The notes: generated by a model from the sequence alone, not told the origin. Shown: positions 1 to 8,255, counted from the stretch's first letter. The stretch is DNA of 36,629 nucleotides from Candidatus Brocadia carolinensis (GCA_002009475.1 AYTS01000070.1:1-36629), one strand, 5' to 3'. A program made the numbers and translations.

Positions 1-278
1 CTCTCGTTTCACGGTACCGCACTTCTTGCACTTAACTCTCCGTACCTCCGCCTCCAGGTATATCCTGGCATCCCCGCAGGATAGATCCCGTGTCTGCTGC
101 ACTTTCTTGTCGTAGTGGCTCCGATGTACCGTGCCACAACATCCGCAAATCGTTTTTTTTGGATCCTCTTAAACCGAATAACCCGAGCGCGTGGATCTCC
201 AAATTTCCCCTGTATATCAGATTGCGGTAGGAACCCGGGGAAGTGGTATTCGTCCAATAATCGTCTCTTTTTTCCCAT
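1..278 (-). pseudogene. ISL3-like transposase, N-terminal part, frame broken, runs off the window
   Basis: Reading the minus strand from about 165 down to 1 gives a zinc-finger region with CGCCG, then HYDKKVQQTRDLSCGDARI, then VKCKKCGTVKRE. This CxxC ... YD..VQ.TRDLSCG ... CxxCG pattern is the N-terminal zinc-binding domain of ISL3-family transposases. In that frame a TAA lies just upstream, so it has no start codon. The other minus frame is open from an ATG at 278 and runs into an eight-A tract (153-160); a -1 slip there would join it to the zinc-finger frame. The rest of the gene lies outside the window. Either the copy is decayed, the run is miscalled, or the element uses slippage; I cannot tell which. 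Confidence 0.6.
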
Positions 279-375
279 AAGGTAATCATACAGATTTTAC
301 GCCCCCTTTAAAAGCTCTTCTCCCTTTATCTAAAGCCATCTTATACTAATTTGCACTCCCCTTTTACCCACACGA

Positions 376-525
376 CTACGCGATGACCCGGTTTTGCAGA
401 CAAACAACGCCTCCGCCTTCTTTCCATATCTGTTTTACGAAGTCTCTTGAAACCGCGTGCTTTTCACCTTCGGAACAATCGTAAGCATATACAAGAATGT
501 TCGTGTCAATGAGCTTATCTGGCAT
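376..525 (-). pseudogene. PIN-domain (VapC-type) toxin, truncated after about 49 residues
   Basis: The short ORF begins MPDKLIDTNILVYAYD, which is the first strand of a PIN ribonuclease domain with its first catalytic aspartate (LIDTNILVYAYD). It continues through GEKHAVSRDFVKQIW and ends at a TAG after QNRVIA. VapC toxins are normally about 130-140 residues, so the remaining acidic residues of the active site are absent. The start overlaps the end of the upstream antitoxin by 11 bases, the usual toxin-antitoxin arrangement. The sequence below the stop shows no continuation that I recognise, so this looks like a real 3' deletion and not a single frameshift. Probably inactive. Confidence 0.7.
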
Positions 526-730
526 ACAGGTCTTCGCGTGTTGAGTAAAGTTTCTGTCCTAAATAAAAACCTTTGTCAAGAAGTCTTCGTTGTCTATCTT
601 TTATTTCTTCTTGTTCTTCCTTCTTCACAGGTCTCAATGTAACAAGGGCTTCCGTTCCGACAGGAAGGCTTATCTTTTCCTTGAAACGGATTACATTGTC
701 TTCAACTACGCCTTTATAAACCTTCTTCAA
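515..730 (-). CDS. AF2212-like (VapB-type) antitoxin
   Basis: About 71 residues starting KKVYKGVVEDNVIRF, followed by KISLPVGTEALVTLRP. This matches the small AF2212-like antitoxin family (PF01954), a short beta-rich DNA-binding domain followed by a toxin-binding tail (LLDKGFYLGQKLYSTREDLYAR region). I chose the TTG at 730 because AAAGGAGG lies seven bases upstream and the family begins at this point. An ATG at 808 in the same frame would add 26 residues that do not look like the family. It overlaps a truncated PIN toxin, so the pair is a toxin-antitoxin module that has lost its toxin, leaving a solitary antitoxin. Confidence 0.75.
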   Translation of the reverse strand: MKKVYKGVVEDNVIRFKEKISLPVGTEALVTLRPVKKEEQEEIKDRQRRLLDKGFYLGQKLYSTREDLYAR

Positions 731-797
731 ATTCTTTGCCTCCTTTCCAAATACCATCCGGAGTGATGGGCGCCACTGAATAATAACATGCCTGAAC

Positions 798-863
798 CTA
801 TTTTGCACGCTTTAAAACAAGGCGGCCTAACAGTAACCTGTAATACTCGTTCAACTCCAGTAC
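798..863 (-). pseudogene. Possible start of a second ISL3-type transposase (short remnant)
   Basis: The minus strand reads VLELNEYYRLLLGR and then stops after seven more residues. A leading ELNEYY.LLLG resembles the N-terminus of a common ISL3 transposase subgroup. There is no ATG and no continuation. It lies just upstream of the AF2212-like antitoxin. Very short, so this is only a suggestion. Confidence 0.3.
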
Positions 864-1068
864 GTTAGTCGTTTATCTTTTTAACCCTCTTTTCAATAGT
901 TTTTTTCAATTCCACTTTTTATTTTCTGCTGTTTGCTGTCTGTAAAAACATCTGATCGCTTTAGTGCTTCACTTACAAAGGAGGAACATCTTCATCAGAT
1001 TGCCCCTTGATGTTTTATGCTAAAAACCCCTTCAAATTCAATCTGTAATGGTCTTGCCCTAGAGCTCC

Positions 1069-1113
1069 ATTTTATCCATTACGCGAAACTTTTCAATTGG
1101 AATGCAATGACCT
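1069..1113. repeat. 45-bp dispersed repeat, copy 1
   Basis: Matches 4637-4681 at 41 of 45 positions. On the minus strand both copies read IPIEK(F/L)RVMDK(M/I), so the repeat may be the conserved start of a decayed small gene. The other copy sits directly in front of the BrnT-like toxin. Confidence 0.7.
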
Positions 1114-1123
1114 GCTGCTATCT

Positions 1124-3281
1124 TTATTTGTTTGCCTTATCGACGGAGAGATCCACGTTAAACCCCGACACAAAGACGTCCTCGCATCTCTGGTAAGACG
1201 TATCATAAGCACCTGGCGTTACGGGAAAATCCGGAGACAATGTCTCGCCGGTCACATAGACGTATCCCCCAGCACTGATGGCAATTGAATTGCCAAAATC
1301 AGGACGAGACCCGCCCAGAAAAGTGGAGATAAGCAAATTCGCTAGTCCGCTGTTGAACTTCGATACAAAGACGTCACTGCTGCCATTAGGCGTGGTATCA
1401 TAGGCGCCGGGTGTTGCGGGAAAGTCTGTTGAGCTGGTGTTGCCTGCCACATAGACATTTCCACCGGTATCGACGGCAATTCCCTTCCCATAATCGTGTG
1501 CATCCCCCCCCCAGGAGTGTGGATGCAGACAGGCTTGTCAGTTGATTGTTGAACTTTGAAACGAAAACATCCTTAGTTCCGCGTTTGTAGGTTGTCGTAT
1601 AAGCGCCATCCGTTGTGGGAAAGTTTGGTGACACCGTTTGCCCTGTCACATAGACGTTTCCACTGGCATCGATGGCAATTGCCGTAGCATGGTCATTAGA
1701 ATATCCACCCAGGAAAGTGGATGCCAGCAGGTTCGTCAGCCCATTACTGAGCTTTGATACAAAGACGTCGTCATTACCACCATTATAAGAGGTATCATAA
1801 GCGTCCGGCGTTGCAGGAAAGTCTTTCAGACAGGTATTGCCGGCAACAAAGACGTTTCCAGCGCCATCGATGGCAATCGCTCTGCCATAATCACCGGAAC
1901 TGCCGCCCAGGAACGTGGATGCCAGCAAGCTTGTCAACCCGCTGTTGAACTTCGCCACAAAGGCATCATAATAACCACCGTTGTAAGAGGTATCATACGC
2001 GCCTGGTATCGCAGGAAACCCAGACGATAGGGTCTCACCGGCCACATAGACGTTTCCCTTGACATCGATGGCCATTGAACAGCCATAGTCATCATCCTTT
2101 CCACCCAGGAACGTGGATGCCAGCAGGTGCGCCAGTCCATTATCAAATTTCGATACAAAGACATCCCAACGTCCGTTGCCTGCCGCATCATAAGTGCCCC
2201 GTGTTGTGGGAAAGTCTGTTGAATACGTAGCGCCTGCTACGTAGACGTTTCCTCCGGCGTCGATAGCAATTGAACTGGTGCGTTCGTGATTGAGCGCCCC
2301 GCCCAGGAACGTGGACGCCAGCAGATGCGTTAACCCGCTGTTGAACTTCGACACAAAAACGTCCGTATTGCCGTTACGGGTCGTGCGATAGACGCCCGGT
2401 GTCGTTGGAAATTCTGATGACAGGGTTTCGCCAGCCACAAAGACGTTTCCTTCAGCATCAACGGCAATTGATTTGCCCCGATCCTCATACGGCCCGCCCA
2501 GGTACGTTGAAGCCAGAAGGGGATCGATAATGAGGTCTTTTGTTTTGTCGTAACCTGCTACCTTGAAACCGTATTCCGATTTTAGATTTTGGATTTTGGA
2601 TTTCGGATGTAAGAGATGGTATTCAGCCATCACATCCACCCGCTTTCCTTTAATCTCCTGGTATGCAACGGGTTTTGTGAACTTTACTACGCCTAATTCC
2701 GTCTCTGCAACAAGCTCACCCGCCGTGTTTATCGTCAACCCCTGTGTACCCTTCATCTTGATTCTTATCGTCTCGTGGTTTGCATCCGGTTTTACCGTAA
2801 AGATCTTTTCTACGTTATTTCCATACGCCTTTAACCTTAATTCTATCCCCTCATACACCTCACCCATTTCGACAATCTCATACGTTGGCACATTGCTCTG
2901 CCACTGTGATGAGTCATTACCGGTAAAGAAATTCACGGTGGCTACGGATTTTGAAACACCCTTGATTTTATTAATCTTGCCACCTACGAGTTGTTCTTTA
3001 AGGGCGATGCCCCTTACGTCCTGTCTCGGGCAATTTTGTTTCTGCTGCCCCTCCCGATCTTTTGTCTCCTCGCTTCCATGCCGCCCTTCAGGTAATGAAT
3101 AGAAGATCTCCCCGTTTTTGTTTACAAACACCGTCCCCCCAAAGGTCGGTGCATAAAAAAGCACCCTTTCATCAGCCTGACCATTATTGGCTATAAAAGG
3201 CACCTGAACTTTTTGAACTTCTCTGGTAACTTTTTCCTTTAAGTTTTTACCCGTATTGCCTTGTCCTGCGAAAAGAGGCAT
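1124..3281 (-). pseudogene. SBBP-repeat beta-propeller surface/secreted protein, frameshifted at a G9 tract
   Basis: The N-terminal about 250 residues (PFIANNGQ, FTGNDSSQWQSNVPTYE, VYEGIELRLKAYGNN, TVKPDA) match the domain that precedes SBBP repeats. About eight or nine repeats of roughly 57 residues follow, each with ASTFLGG, AID..GNVYVAG.T.S..FPTTPGAYD and DVFVSKFN. The frame is lost at nine G (plus-strand C run 1504-1512). With eight G it reads LLGGDAHDYGKGIAVD and continues cleanly to the stop at 1124. In frame upstream of the ATG at 3281 lies a hydrophobic, signal-like stretch (FFSFFLSIIPLTT), but a TAA precedes it with no start codon between, so the true start is uncertain. Probably exported; function unknown. 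The break is either a base-calling error or phase variation. Confidence 0.8.
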
Positions 3282-3605
3282 TGTCGTTAGTGGTATTATT
3301 GAAAGGAAAAAAGAAAAAAAACGTTATACGACAGAGAACGTTACCTGCATGAGGTACACAACTGCGAGACAAGTTTCTCATCACCTTACAACCTTCTTTC
3401 TGATAGTGTTCAAGAAATACATCATGAAATTCGCCATCTGGTCATCTTTCAATAATCGCTCAAATGATAATTATTTTTAACCATTGGCAACATACTAAGA
3501 ATCTCTTCGTCAGATTGCCTCTCCGTGTGATATGACAAAAAGCTACTTCAAATTGCTCAATTATTGGTAAGCAATGCCTACCCGGCTACCAAACGGAATG
3601 AGGTA
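3282..3605. other. Intergenic region, no gene recognised
   Basis: No convincing coding region. Positions about 3499-3560 are distantly similar in the same orientation to about 988-1042 (shared CAGATTGCC and ACTTCAAATT blocks), so the SBBP gene seems bracketed by diverged direct repeats. Confidence 0.35.
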
Positions 3606-3950
3606 TTATGCCTTCGTGATTTGAGTTAATTCATTTTTTCTCATTTCGAGTTCCGCAATCTTCGACTTCAATTCTTTCAGTTCTTTATTTATTTTTTTCA
3701 ATTCATTCTTAGCCTTTTTCTTATGAAACAAATCTTTCCCAAATTTTTCTGAAGCAAATTTTTCAACTTCTGATCTAAGCAATCTAAGATATGGATTGCC
3801 GTATATACTGCCCTCCCTAAATTGGAGCTTTCCTTCATTAATGGCTTTTATGATATCATTTTGAGTCAATCCAAATTCTTTAAAAGCAGTCTTATCGCTT
3901 AGAGTACATCCCTTTTTTGTCCATTCATAATTTACATCGGTATAAGACAT
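3606..3950 (-). CDS. Hypothetical protein with C-terminal coiled coil
   Basis: 114 residues. The first about 65 residues are globular, with a possible short helix-turn-helix (FKEFGLTQNDIIKAINEGKL) followed by YGNPYLRLLRSEVEKF. The last about 45 residues are a lysine- and glutamate-rich coiled coil (ELKKINKELKELKSKIAELE). The N-terminus could bind DNA in the way MerR- or excisionase-like helices do, but that is inference from the pattern only. It lies 25 bases downstream of the BrnT-associated antitoxin on the same strand and may be cotranscribed with it. I do not recognise a named family. Confidence 0.65.
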   Translation of the reverse strand: MSYTDVNYEWTKKGCTLSDKTAFKEFGLTQNDIIKAINEGKLQFREGSIYGNPYLRLLRSEVEKFASEKFGKDLFHKKKAKNELKKINKELKELKSKIAELEMRKNELTQITKA

Positions 3951-3975
3951 AGAATTTCTCCATCAGCACGATTTC

Positions 3976-4344
3976 TCATTGTCTCTCTGCCTGACAACCA
4001 AATTCAGCGGCGCGACGATAGGAGCATCCGCGAGAATGGTTTTTCAAACTTTCTTTGCCTTTGTTCTGCGTTTTTTTTTGAAGCAGCGGAATTAAACAAC
4101 GCAGAGCCCTATTCACAGATTCCGAGTCTGGGAAATACGCGCGAATATCTGGCTCCAGGACAACTGCGCCCTCTTTTGGCATTACGTTCTTAGTAATAGT
4201 CGTACCGTCTTCCTTGTGAATAGTAATTGTATACCCACTTTCCATGGCTCTGTAATGTTTGCCACGCACCCCGCCAGCAAAATCGTACTCAGCGCGCGTA
4301 TCGTCCCCCTTCATGTGCACCATTTTAGTTGCTTCCTTTTTCAT
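3976..4344 (-). CDS. Antitoxin partner of BrnT-type toxin
   Basis: The core reads EYDFAGGVRGKHYRAMESGYTITIHKEDG in outline, then PKEGAVVLEPDIRAYFPDSESVNRALRCLIPLL. The DF..GVRGK.Y and LEPD...FPDSE.VN.ALR blocks are typical of small antitoxins encoded directly after BrnT-like toxins. It overlaps the toxin gene by 20 bases, so the two are translationally coupled; a start at M8 or M11 is also possible. The last about 28 residues follow an A9 tract (plus-strand T run 4071-4079) and look unstructured and basic. A one-base miscall there could have changed the tail. The predicted role is to bind and neutralise the toxin and repress the operon. Confidence 0.6.
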   Translation of the reverse strand: MKKEATKMVHMKGDDTRAEYDFAGGVRGKHYRAMESGYTITIHKEDGTTITKNVMPKEGAVVLEPDIRAYFPDSESVNRALRCLIPLLQKKTQNKGKESLKNHSRGCSYRRAAEFGCQAERQ

Positions 4345-4612
4345 AAAGTTTCCGCTCCGATGATGTTGCCTTACGACAATTGATAATACGTATGTTCGAG
4401 CCTCGTTCGGTATAAACCACTACGAGCACTTGTCCCTTATCAGAACTCCCAATGTCAATATATCGTTGTTCTTCCGTTGAATGATCAGTGTCAGGAATTG
4501 TCATTGAAAATGGATCGAGGAAAACGGTTGTGGCCTCATCAAAACTGACTCTGTGCTTTTTGAGATTCGCTTTCGCCTTCTCTTCGTCCCACTCAAAGTT
4601 CAGTTTCATCAT
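4325..4612 (-). CDS. brnT: BrnT-family toxin (RelE-fold ribonuclease)
   Basis: 95 residues starting MKLNFEWDEEKAKANLKKHRVSFDEA in outline, then FLDPFSMTIPDTDHSTEEQRYIDIG, VLVVVYTERG and NIRIINCRKATSSERKLYE. The FEWDEEK...N..KH.VSF.EA opening and the R.I..R.A...E...Y ending define the BrnT family (PF04365), RelE-like mRNA interferases. The second of two adjacent ATG codons (4609) fits the family start equally well. The antitoxin gene overlaps its 3' end. The order toxin then antitoxin is the reverse of most type II modules but normal for this family. Confidence 0.8.
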   Translation of the reverse strand: MMKLNFEWDEEKAKANLKKHRVSFDEATTVFLDPFSMTIPDTDHSTEEQRYIDIGSSDKGQVLVVVYTERGSNIRIINCRKATSSERKLYEKGSN

Positions 4613-4636
4613 GGCTCCTGTAAACCATAGCGATCT

Positions 4637-4681
4637 ATTTTATCCATTACGCGTAGCTTTTCAATTGGAATGCGAAGACCT
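4637..4681. repeat. 45-bp dispersed repeat, copy 2
   Basis: Copy of 1069-1113 with four mismatches. On the minus strand it encodes LRIPIEKLRVMDKIDRYG and stops in TGA overlapping the toxin's ATG, so it may be a relic of a small antitoxin-like gene in front of the BrnT module. Confidence 0.7.
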
Positions 4682-4814
4682 ATGTTTGCTTTTACCGACT
4701 ATTGGCCAAAACCATTTCCATCCAAGCCTCGTTTGCATGAAACATATCCTTCATGCAGAATTAACCCGATTGCTCAGGTTTTGGTGGGCGGTAACTTCCC
4801 CCACTTAGCTCAAT

Positions 4815-5828
4815 TCAAAAATCCTCAGACAAAACATTTGCTCCCATATCAAAGTACCTATAAAAAATGGGAAGATTAAATTTCCCTCTGATATGAGCAA
4901 GGTACTTCTTGGTATCCAAATCGGGAGGGTTATCAGAGATAATGAACAGTTTTTCTGCTCGTTCCGAATCAGGCCAATACGAATACTCAAGAATCTGCCC
5001 TAATGCATTTCTAATGCTTAATTTGGGGTTGTCTGTTTTTATTTCGAAGTAATGCCATGCATCAGAATGAGTCTTTGTCTTAATATCAACTCTGTCTTTT
5101 TCTATGGCTACCGTCTTGTACTCATTTTTGTAATAATTCCGCAATAATGCACACAGGCCATTTTGCAGTTTGTCATGATATGGATCGAAAGAACTTTCAA
5201 CTTTATAAATTCGAATTCTTTTTTTTGGATTCTTGAACATGCCTTCGTTATCCTCATCTGAAATTTCTGCAAATGTGAAGTCATCTGTTTTAGGCAGAAG
5301 TTTATATCGAGTCGTCGTAATATTAATGTCTTGAGCTGATAGTTCTTTGATTTCCTCAGGTCTAATAACATCTTCAAATTTAAATTTTACGTTAAAGAAA
5401 ATATCAGGTAATGTTTTGGTAAAAGTTGTTGGGTCTGCGCCCGCCTTTTCTATCTCTTTAATCATTTCCTTAAGCCACCCATTCCGCTTATAAATTGAGT
5501 AGATATTTCTGGATTCTTCTTTGGAAATACATTCGGCATTCTTTATTTGCCTTACAAAATATTTTATTCCGGCAGTAATTGTAAATAAGAAAATATTGTA
5601 TGTCTTACCGACATGCTTATTAGATTTTAAATTTAATGGCTGTAAGAAAGCGTAGTGATATCCGTTAATAATGCGGGCTTTATCGAATAGCCATTCCTCA
5701 TGCCCATATCCATATTCTGCCTCAAACGAGTTTGTTGCAGCGCTTTTTCCTTTTGAACCCGATGGAAATTTCCAACCTTCAGAATTCCAGCAGATTTTTG
5801 ATATTTTATGCTCCATTATGTCTTCCAA
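4815..5828 (-). CDS. Putative nuclease with PD-(D/E)XK signature, possible defence protein
   Basis: 337 residues. The N-terminus has WNSEGWKFPSG, then EAEYGYGHEEWLFD and a YHYAFLQPL segment, a pattern I associate with a domain found beside restriction-like nucleases. The C-terminal half carries the core of a PD-(D/E)XK nuclease: D248 (RVDIK), E262 and K264 (FEIKT), then Q278 and Y282 (GQILEY), the QxxxY motif typical of RecB-like nucleases. No signal peptide or membrane helix. It stands alone between the BrnT module and a restriction-modification stub. A stand-alone, possibly modification-dependent, restriction enzyme is the best guess. The motifs are visible; the substrate is inference. ATG codons at 5828 and 5816 are both possible starts. 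Confidence 0.6.
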   Translation of the reverse strand: MEDIMEHKISKICWNSEGWKFPSGSKGKSAATNSFEAEYGYGHEEWLFDKARIINGYHYAFLQPLNLKSNKHVGKTYNIFLFTITAGIKYFVRQIKNAECISKEESRNIYSIYKRNGWLKEMIKEIEKAGADPTTFTKTLPDIFFNVKFKFEDVIRPEEIKELSAQDINITTTRYKLLPKTDDFTFAEISDEDNEGMFKNPKKRIRIYKVESSFDPYHDKLQNGLCALLRNYYKNEYKTVAIEKDRVDIKTKTHSDAWHYFEIKTDNPKLSIRNALGQILEYSYWPDSERAEKLFIISDNPPDLDTKKYLAHIRGKFNLPIFYRYFDMGANVLSEDF

Positions 5829-6166
5829 GTGTCTGGATTACACACAACGAATCGATAGGCAATCATGCCGTTTCGTTCAATATAGTTTATAAACCAGTTG
5901 ACCATATAAGAAATAATTGCAAAAACAATATCAATTATTTAATGGGTAAAAACACTTAACCCGAACAAACCGAAAGAGAAAGACGATCTGTTTCTCTCAC
6001 ACAAAGCCTCTAAGACGCAAAGATTTATTGTATATCCCCATTGATTATTCTATGGCGGGTTCGGGTTTGCAACCCGAACCCTATATTTTGTCAGCCAATA
6101 ACCTCAGGGAATTCAAACCGACGGATGAATCAAATTATTGGGTTCAAGTTGCAAACGAGAACCCGC
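5829..6166. other. Intergenic region with a perfect 11-bp stem-loop
   Basis: No gene recognised. Positions 6057-6067 and 6071-6081 form a perfect inverted repeat (GGGTTCGGGTT, loop TGC, AACCCGAACCC). It may act as a terminator for flanking minus-strand genes, but it lacks a clear T run. Just before it, 6000-6027 resembles a common intergenic 'CTAAGACGCAAAG' type repeat. Confidence 0.5.
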
Positions 6167-6249
6167 TTAGGAGGATGTGCCGGAGTGGTATGACCGCGAT
6201 TCTTGTCAAATTGCGCGACCAGCCCAATGATTTCCTGCGGAACGGACAT
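6167..6249 (-). pseudogene. Remnant of the N-terminus of a type IIG restriction-modification protein
   Basis: From the ATG at 6249 the minus strand reads MSVPQEIIGLVAQFDKNR. After a one-base shift it continues with YHSGTSS and stops at 6167. Eco57I-type restriction-modification enzymes and relatives commonly start with xxPxEIxxLVxxFxxNxxxYxSxxYNExQ. Only about 28 residues remain, and the gene body is missing. Confidence 0.45.
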
Positions 6250-6257
6250 TCGGGGTA

Positions 6258-6692
6258 TTATTTTTTTGTCTTTGCGGGCGTGCGCCTTCTTTCACGTTCT
6301 TCAAACCTGCCTTCAATGGCTGCAAGCCGCTCTCTTATCTGAATGGCAATATCTATTTTTTCATCCAGCCGTTTTATCTCCGTCGTTATTTCTGCTTTTA
6401 ACGAATCAATGCGTCCGTTTAAGCTTTTGTCCATTGAGTCAATGCGTCCGTTTATGTTTTTGTCCATTGAATCAATGCGTCCATTTACCTTTTCGTCTAA
6501 CGAAACGATTTTGTAGTCCAGCGAATCCATGCGTGCATTTAGACTTTTGTCCAGCGAATCTATTCGCGCATTTAATCTTTCGTCTAACGAATCAATCTTT
6601 TCATCGAGACGCTTTATCTCAACCTGTAGTGCCTTCAATTCCGGCGCTACAATGTCCTGTAATGCCTGTTTCACCTCTTCATAAACACTCAT
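6258..6692 (-). CDS. Hendecad-repeat coiled-coil protein
   Basis: 144 residues. After a short helical lead (MSVYEEVKQALQDIVAPELK), residues about 30-110 consist of 11-residue units such as ARIDSLDKSLN and GRIDSMDKSLN, followed by EIKRLDEKIDIAIQIRERLAAIE and a basic tail (RRRTPAKTKK). An 11-residue period favours a nearly straight or right-handed coiled coil. No enzymatic motif, signal peptide or membrane helix is seen. Similar short coiled-coil proteins are common in anammox and cyanobacterial genomes without known function. It stands between selA and the restriction-modification stub. Confidence 0.7.
   Translation of the reverse strand: MSVYEEVKQALQDIVAPELKALQVEIKRLDEKIDSLDERLNARIDSLDKSLNARMDSLDYKIVSLDEKVNGRIDSMDKNINGRIDSMDKSLNGRIDSLKAEITTEIKRLDEKIDIAIQIRERLAAIEGRFEERERRRTPAKTKK
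6400..6580. repeat. 33-bp tandem repeats inside the coiled-coil gene
   Basis: About five imperfect 33-bp units carrying AATGCGTCC, followed by GTTTA or ATTTA and CTTTTGTCCA. They are coding (11 codons per unit), not CRISPR. The high similarity between units allows repeat-number change by slippage. Confidence 0.65.
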
Positions 6693-6783
6693 ATAAGCCT
6701 CTTTGCAGAAAAAGGTTAATTTCTGAAAGTAATTGTATCAAATAGTCTCTTAATAAAAAGAAAATTTTGAACAATATCTTTTC

Positions 6784-8190
6784 TTAAAAACCGCATATAT
6801 TTTCTAATGCCACGGCAATCGTATCAACTTCGTCGTCATACACCGTCCGCATATCCAGAAGCACGTGGTCTTGCTCAATCCTGGCAAAGATCGGAGGGGT
6901 GTTGCCCCTTAATTGTGCAGCTATTTCACCGGCATTCATTTTTTCCGAACGAAGAGAGATGAGCTTTGTGGGAATTCCCTCACCGGGTAATGATCCACCA
7001 CCCATCTCTGAAATGCCATCTACCATGGAAATGCTCATGAATGCCTTTGTCTTAGAAGTTAATCCGTTGATAAATCTTTTACATCGTTCTTCAATTACCT
7101 CAAGTGGAGTTAACATCATGTGAAGGACGGGAATCTTTTGTACGGCAAGGTTCTCTTCCAGGTAAAGTTTTAACGTTGCCTCCAGCGCTGCAATGGTCAG
7201 CTTTCCAACACGGAATGCGCGGGTTAATGGATTCCTTTTCAGCAGGTCGACCCATTTCTTTTTTCCGGCAATAATGCCACCCTGAGGACCTCCTAACAAT
7301 TTATCTGTGCTAAACGTGATAATATCTACCCCGGCCCTTATACTTTCCTGTACGGTTGGCTCATGGGGCAACCCAAATGGTTGGAGATCAACTAATGCGC
7401 CGCTTCCCAGGTCATACATCACAGGGATATTCCTCGTTTGACCCAATGAAACAAGGTCTTTTAAATCCACCGTCTCAGTAAAACCCATGATCTTGAAATT
7501 GCTTTGATGCACCTTGAGAATAAGGCCGGTATGCTCGGTAATGGCGTTGCTGTAGTCGGTGAGATAGGTCTTGTTGGTCGTCCCCACCTCGACCAATATG
7601 GCCCCGCTTTTGGCCATCACATCGGGCATGCGGAATGAGCCGCCGATCTCAACAAGCTGGGAACGGGAAATGATGACTTCTTTCCCCCTGGCTAAGGTAT
7701 CTAAGGCCAATAAAACGGCTGCTGCATTGTTGTTGACAACCAGCGCCGCCTCGGCCCCGGTAATCATACAGATGAGTTGTTCAACATGATGATACCGAAT
7801 CCCCCTCCTTCCGCTTTGCCGTTCAATTTCCAGGGTACAGAAGCCTTTTAAGGCACCTTGTATCTGTTGTGCCGCCTCATCTGCCAGTGGTGCCCTGCCG
7901 AGTCCGGTATGAAGGATGATCCCTGTTGCATTAATAGCATGCCCGATACCGCAGAATTTTTGCCGGAGGGATTGCTGTATGAGATGGTAAAGTTTTTGTG
8001 GAGACAGATCAATTGTCTGTGCTTCGGCAAATTCTTTTTTATCCGTCAGTGATTGCCGGATGTCCTCCAAGACTGTGCGTATTGCTTCAACTACCAGTGT
8101 CCTTGGATAAATACCAGTTAATTTTGATACCTCCGGAGACTCAAGGAGTTCGTTGACCGATGGGATTAATCTGAGGATGTCCTGGTGCAT
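6784..8190 (-). CDS. selA: L-seryl-tRNA(Sec) selenium transferase
   Basis: 468 residues, full length for SelA. The enzyme uses pyridoxal phosphate to convert seryl-tRNA(Sec) to selenocysteyl-tRNA(Sec) with selenophosphate. Family landmarks are INATGIILHTGLGRAPL, QLICMITGAEAALVVNNNAAAVLL, EIGGSFRMPDVM, LKVHQSNFKIMGFT, DLGSGAL and STDKLLGGPQGG, whose lysine (K297) should bind the cofactor, and the C-terminal FARIEQDHVLLDMRT. The start ATG at 8190 has only a weak ribosome site. Its presence implies that this organism makes selenoproteins. selB and selC are not in the window, so selA is separated from them unless they lie further downstream. Confidence 0.97.
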   Translation of the reverse strand: MHQDILRLIPSVNELLESPEVSKLTGIYPRTLVVEAIRTVLEDIRQSLTDKKEFAEAQTIDLSPQKLYHLIQQSLRQKFCGIGHAINATGIILHTGLGRAPLADEAAQQIQGALKGFCTLEIERQSGRRGIRYHHVEQLICMITGAEAALVVNNNAAAVLLALDTLARGKEVIISRSQLVEIGGSFRMPDVMAKSGAILVEVGTTNKTYLTDYSNAITEHTGLILKVHQSNFKIMGFTETVDLKDLVSLGQTRNIPVMYDLGSGALVDLQPFGLPHEPTVQESIRAGVDIITFSTDKLLGGPQGGIIAGKKKWVDLLKRNPLTRAFRVGKLTIAALEATLKLYLEENLAVQKIPVLHMMLTPLEVIEERCKRFINGLTSKTKAFMSISMVDGISEMGGGSLPGEGIPTKLISLRSEKMNAGEIAAQLRGNTPPIFARIEQDHVLLDMRTVYDDEVDTIAVALENICGF

Positions 8191-8255
8191 ATTTCTATAC
8201 CATTAGCGTTATTTAAAAAGCCGTGATCTTTCAAAGAGTAACGGGTTCAACAGCA

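Noticed and set aside
6400..6580. Regularly spaced similar units that might suggest a CRISPR array
   Set aside because: The 33-bp units are contiguous, lie in one reading frame and encode a regular 11-residue coiled-coil repeat; there are no spacers.
6028..6745. Plus-strand open frames, one with repeated CVRL..CPL segments
   Set aside because: They mirror the coiled-coil gene on the minus strand and have no convincing ribosome site.
6784..8190. selC or a selenoprotein gene with in-frame TGA near selA
   Set aside because: I saw no tRNA-like fold with a long extra arm and no ORF interrupted by TGA that continues in a known redox family nearby.
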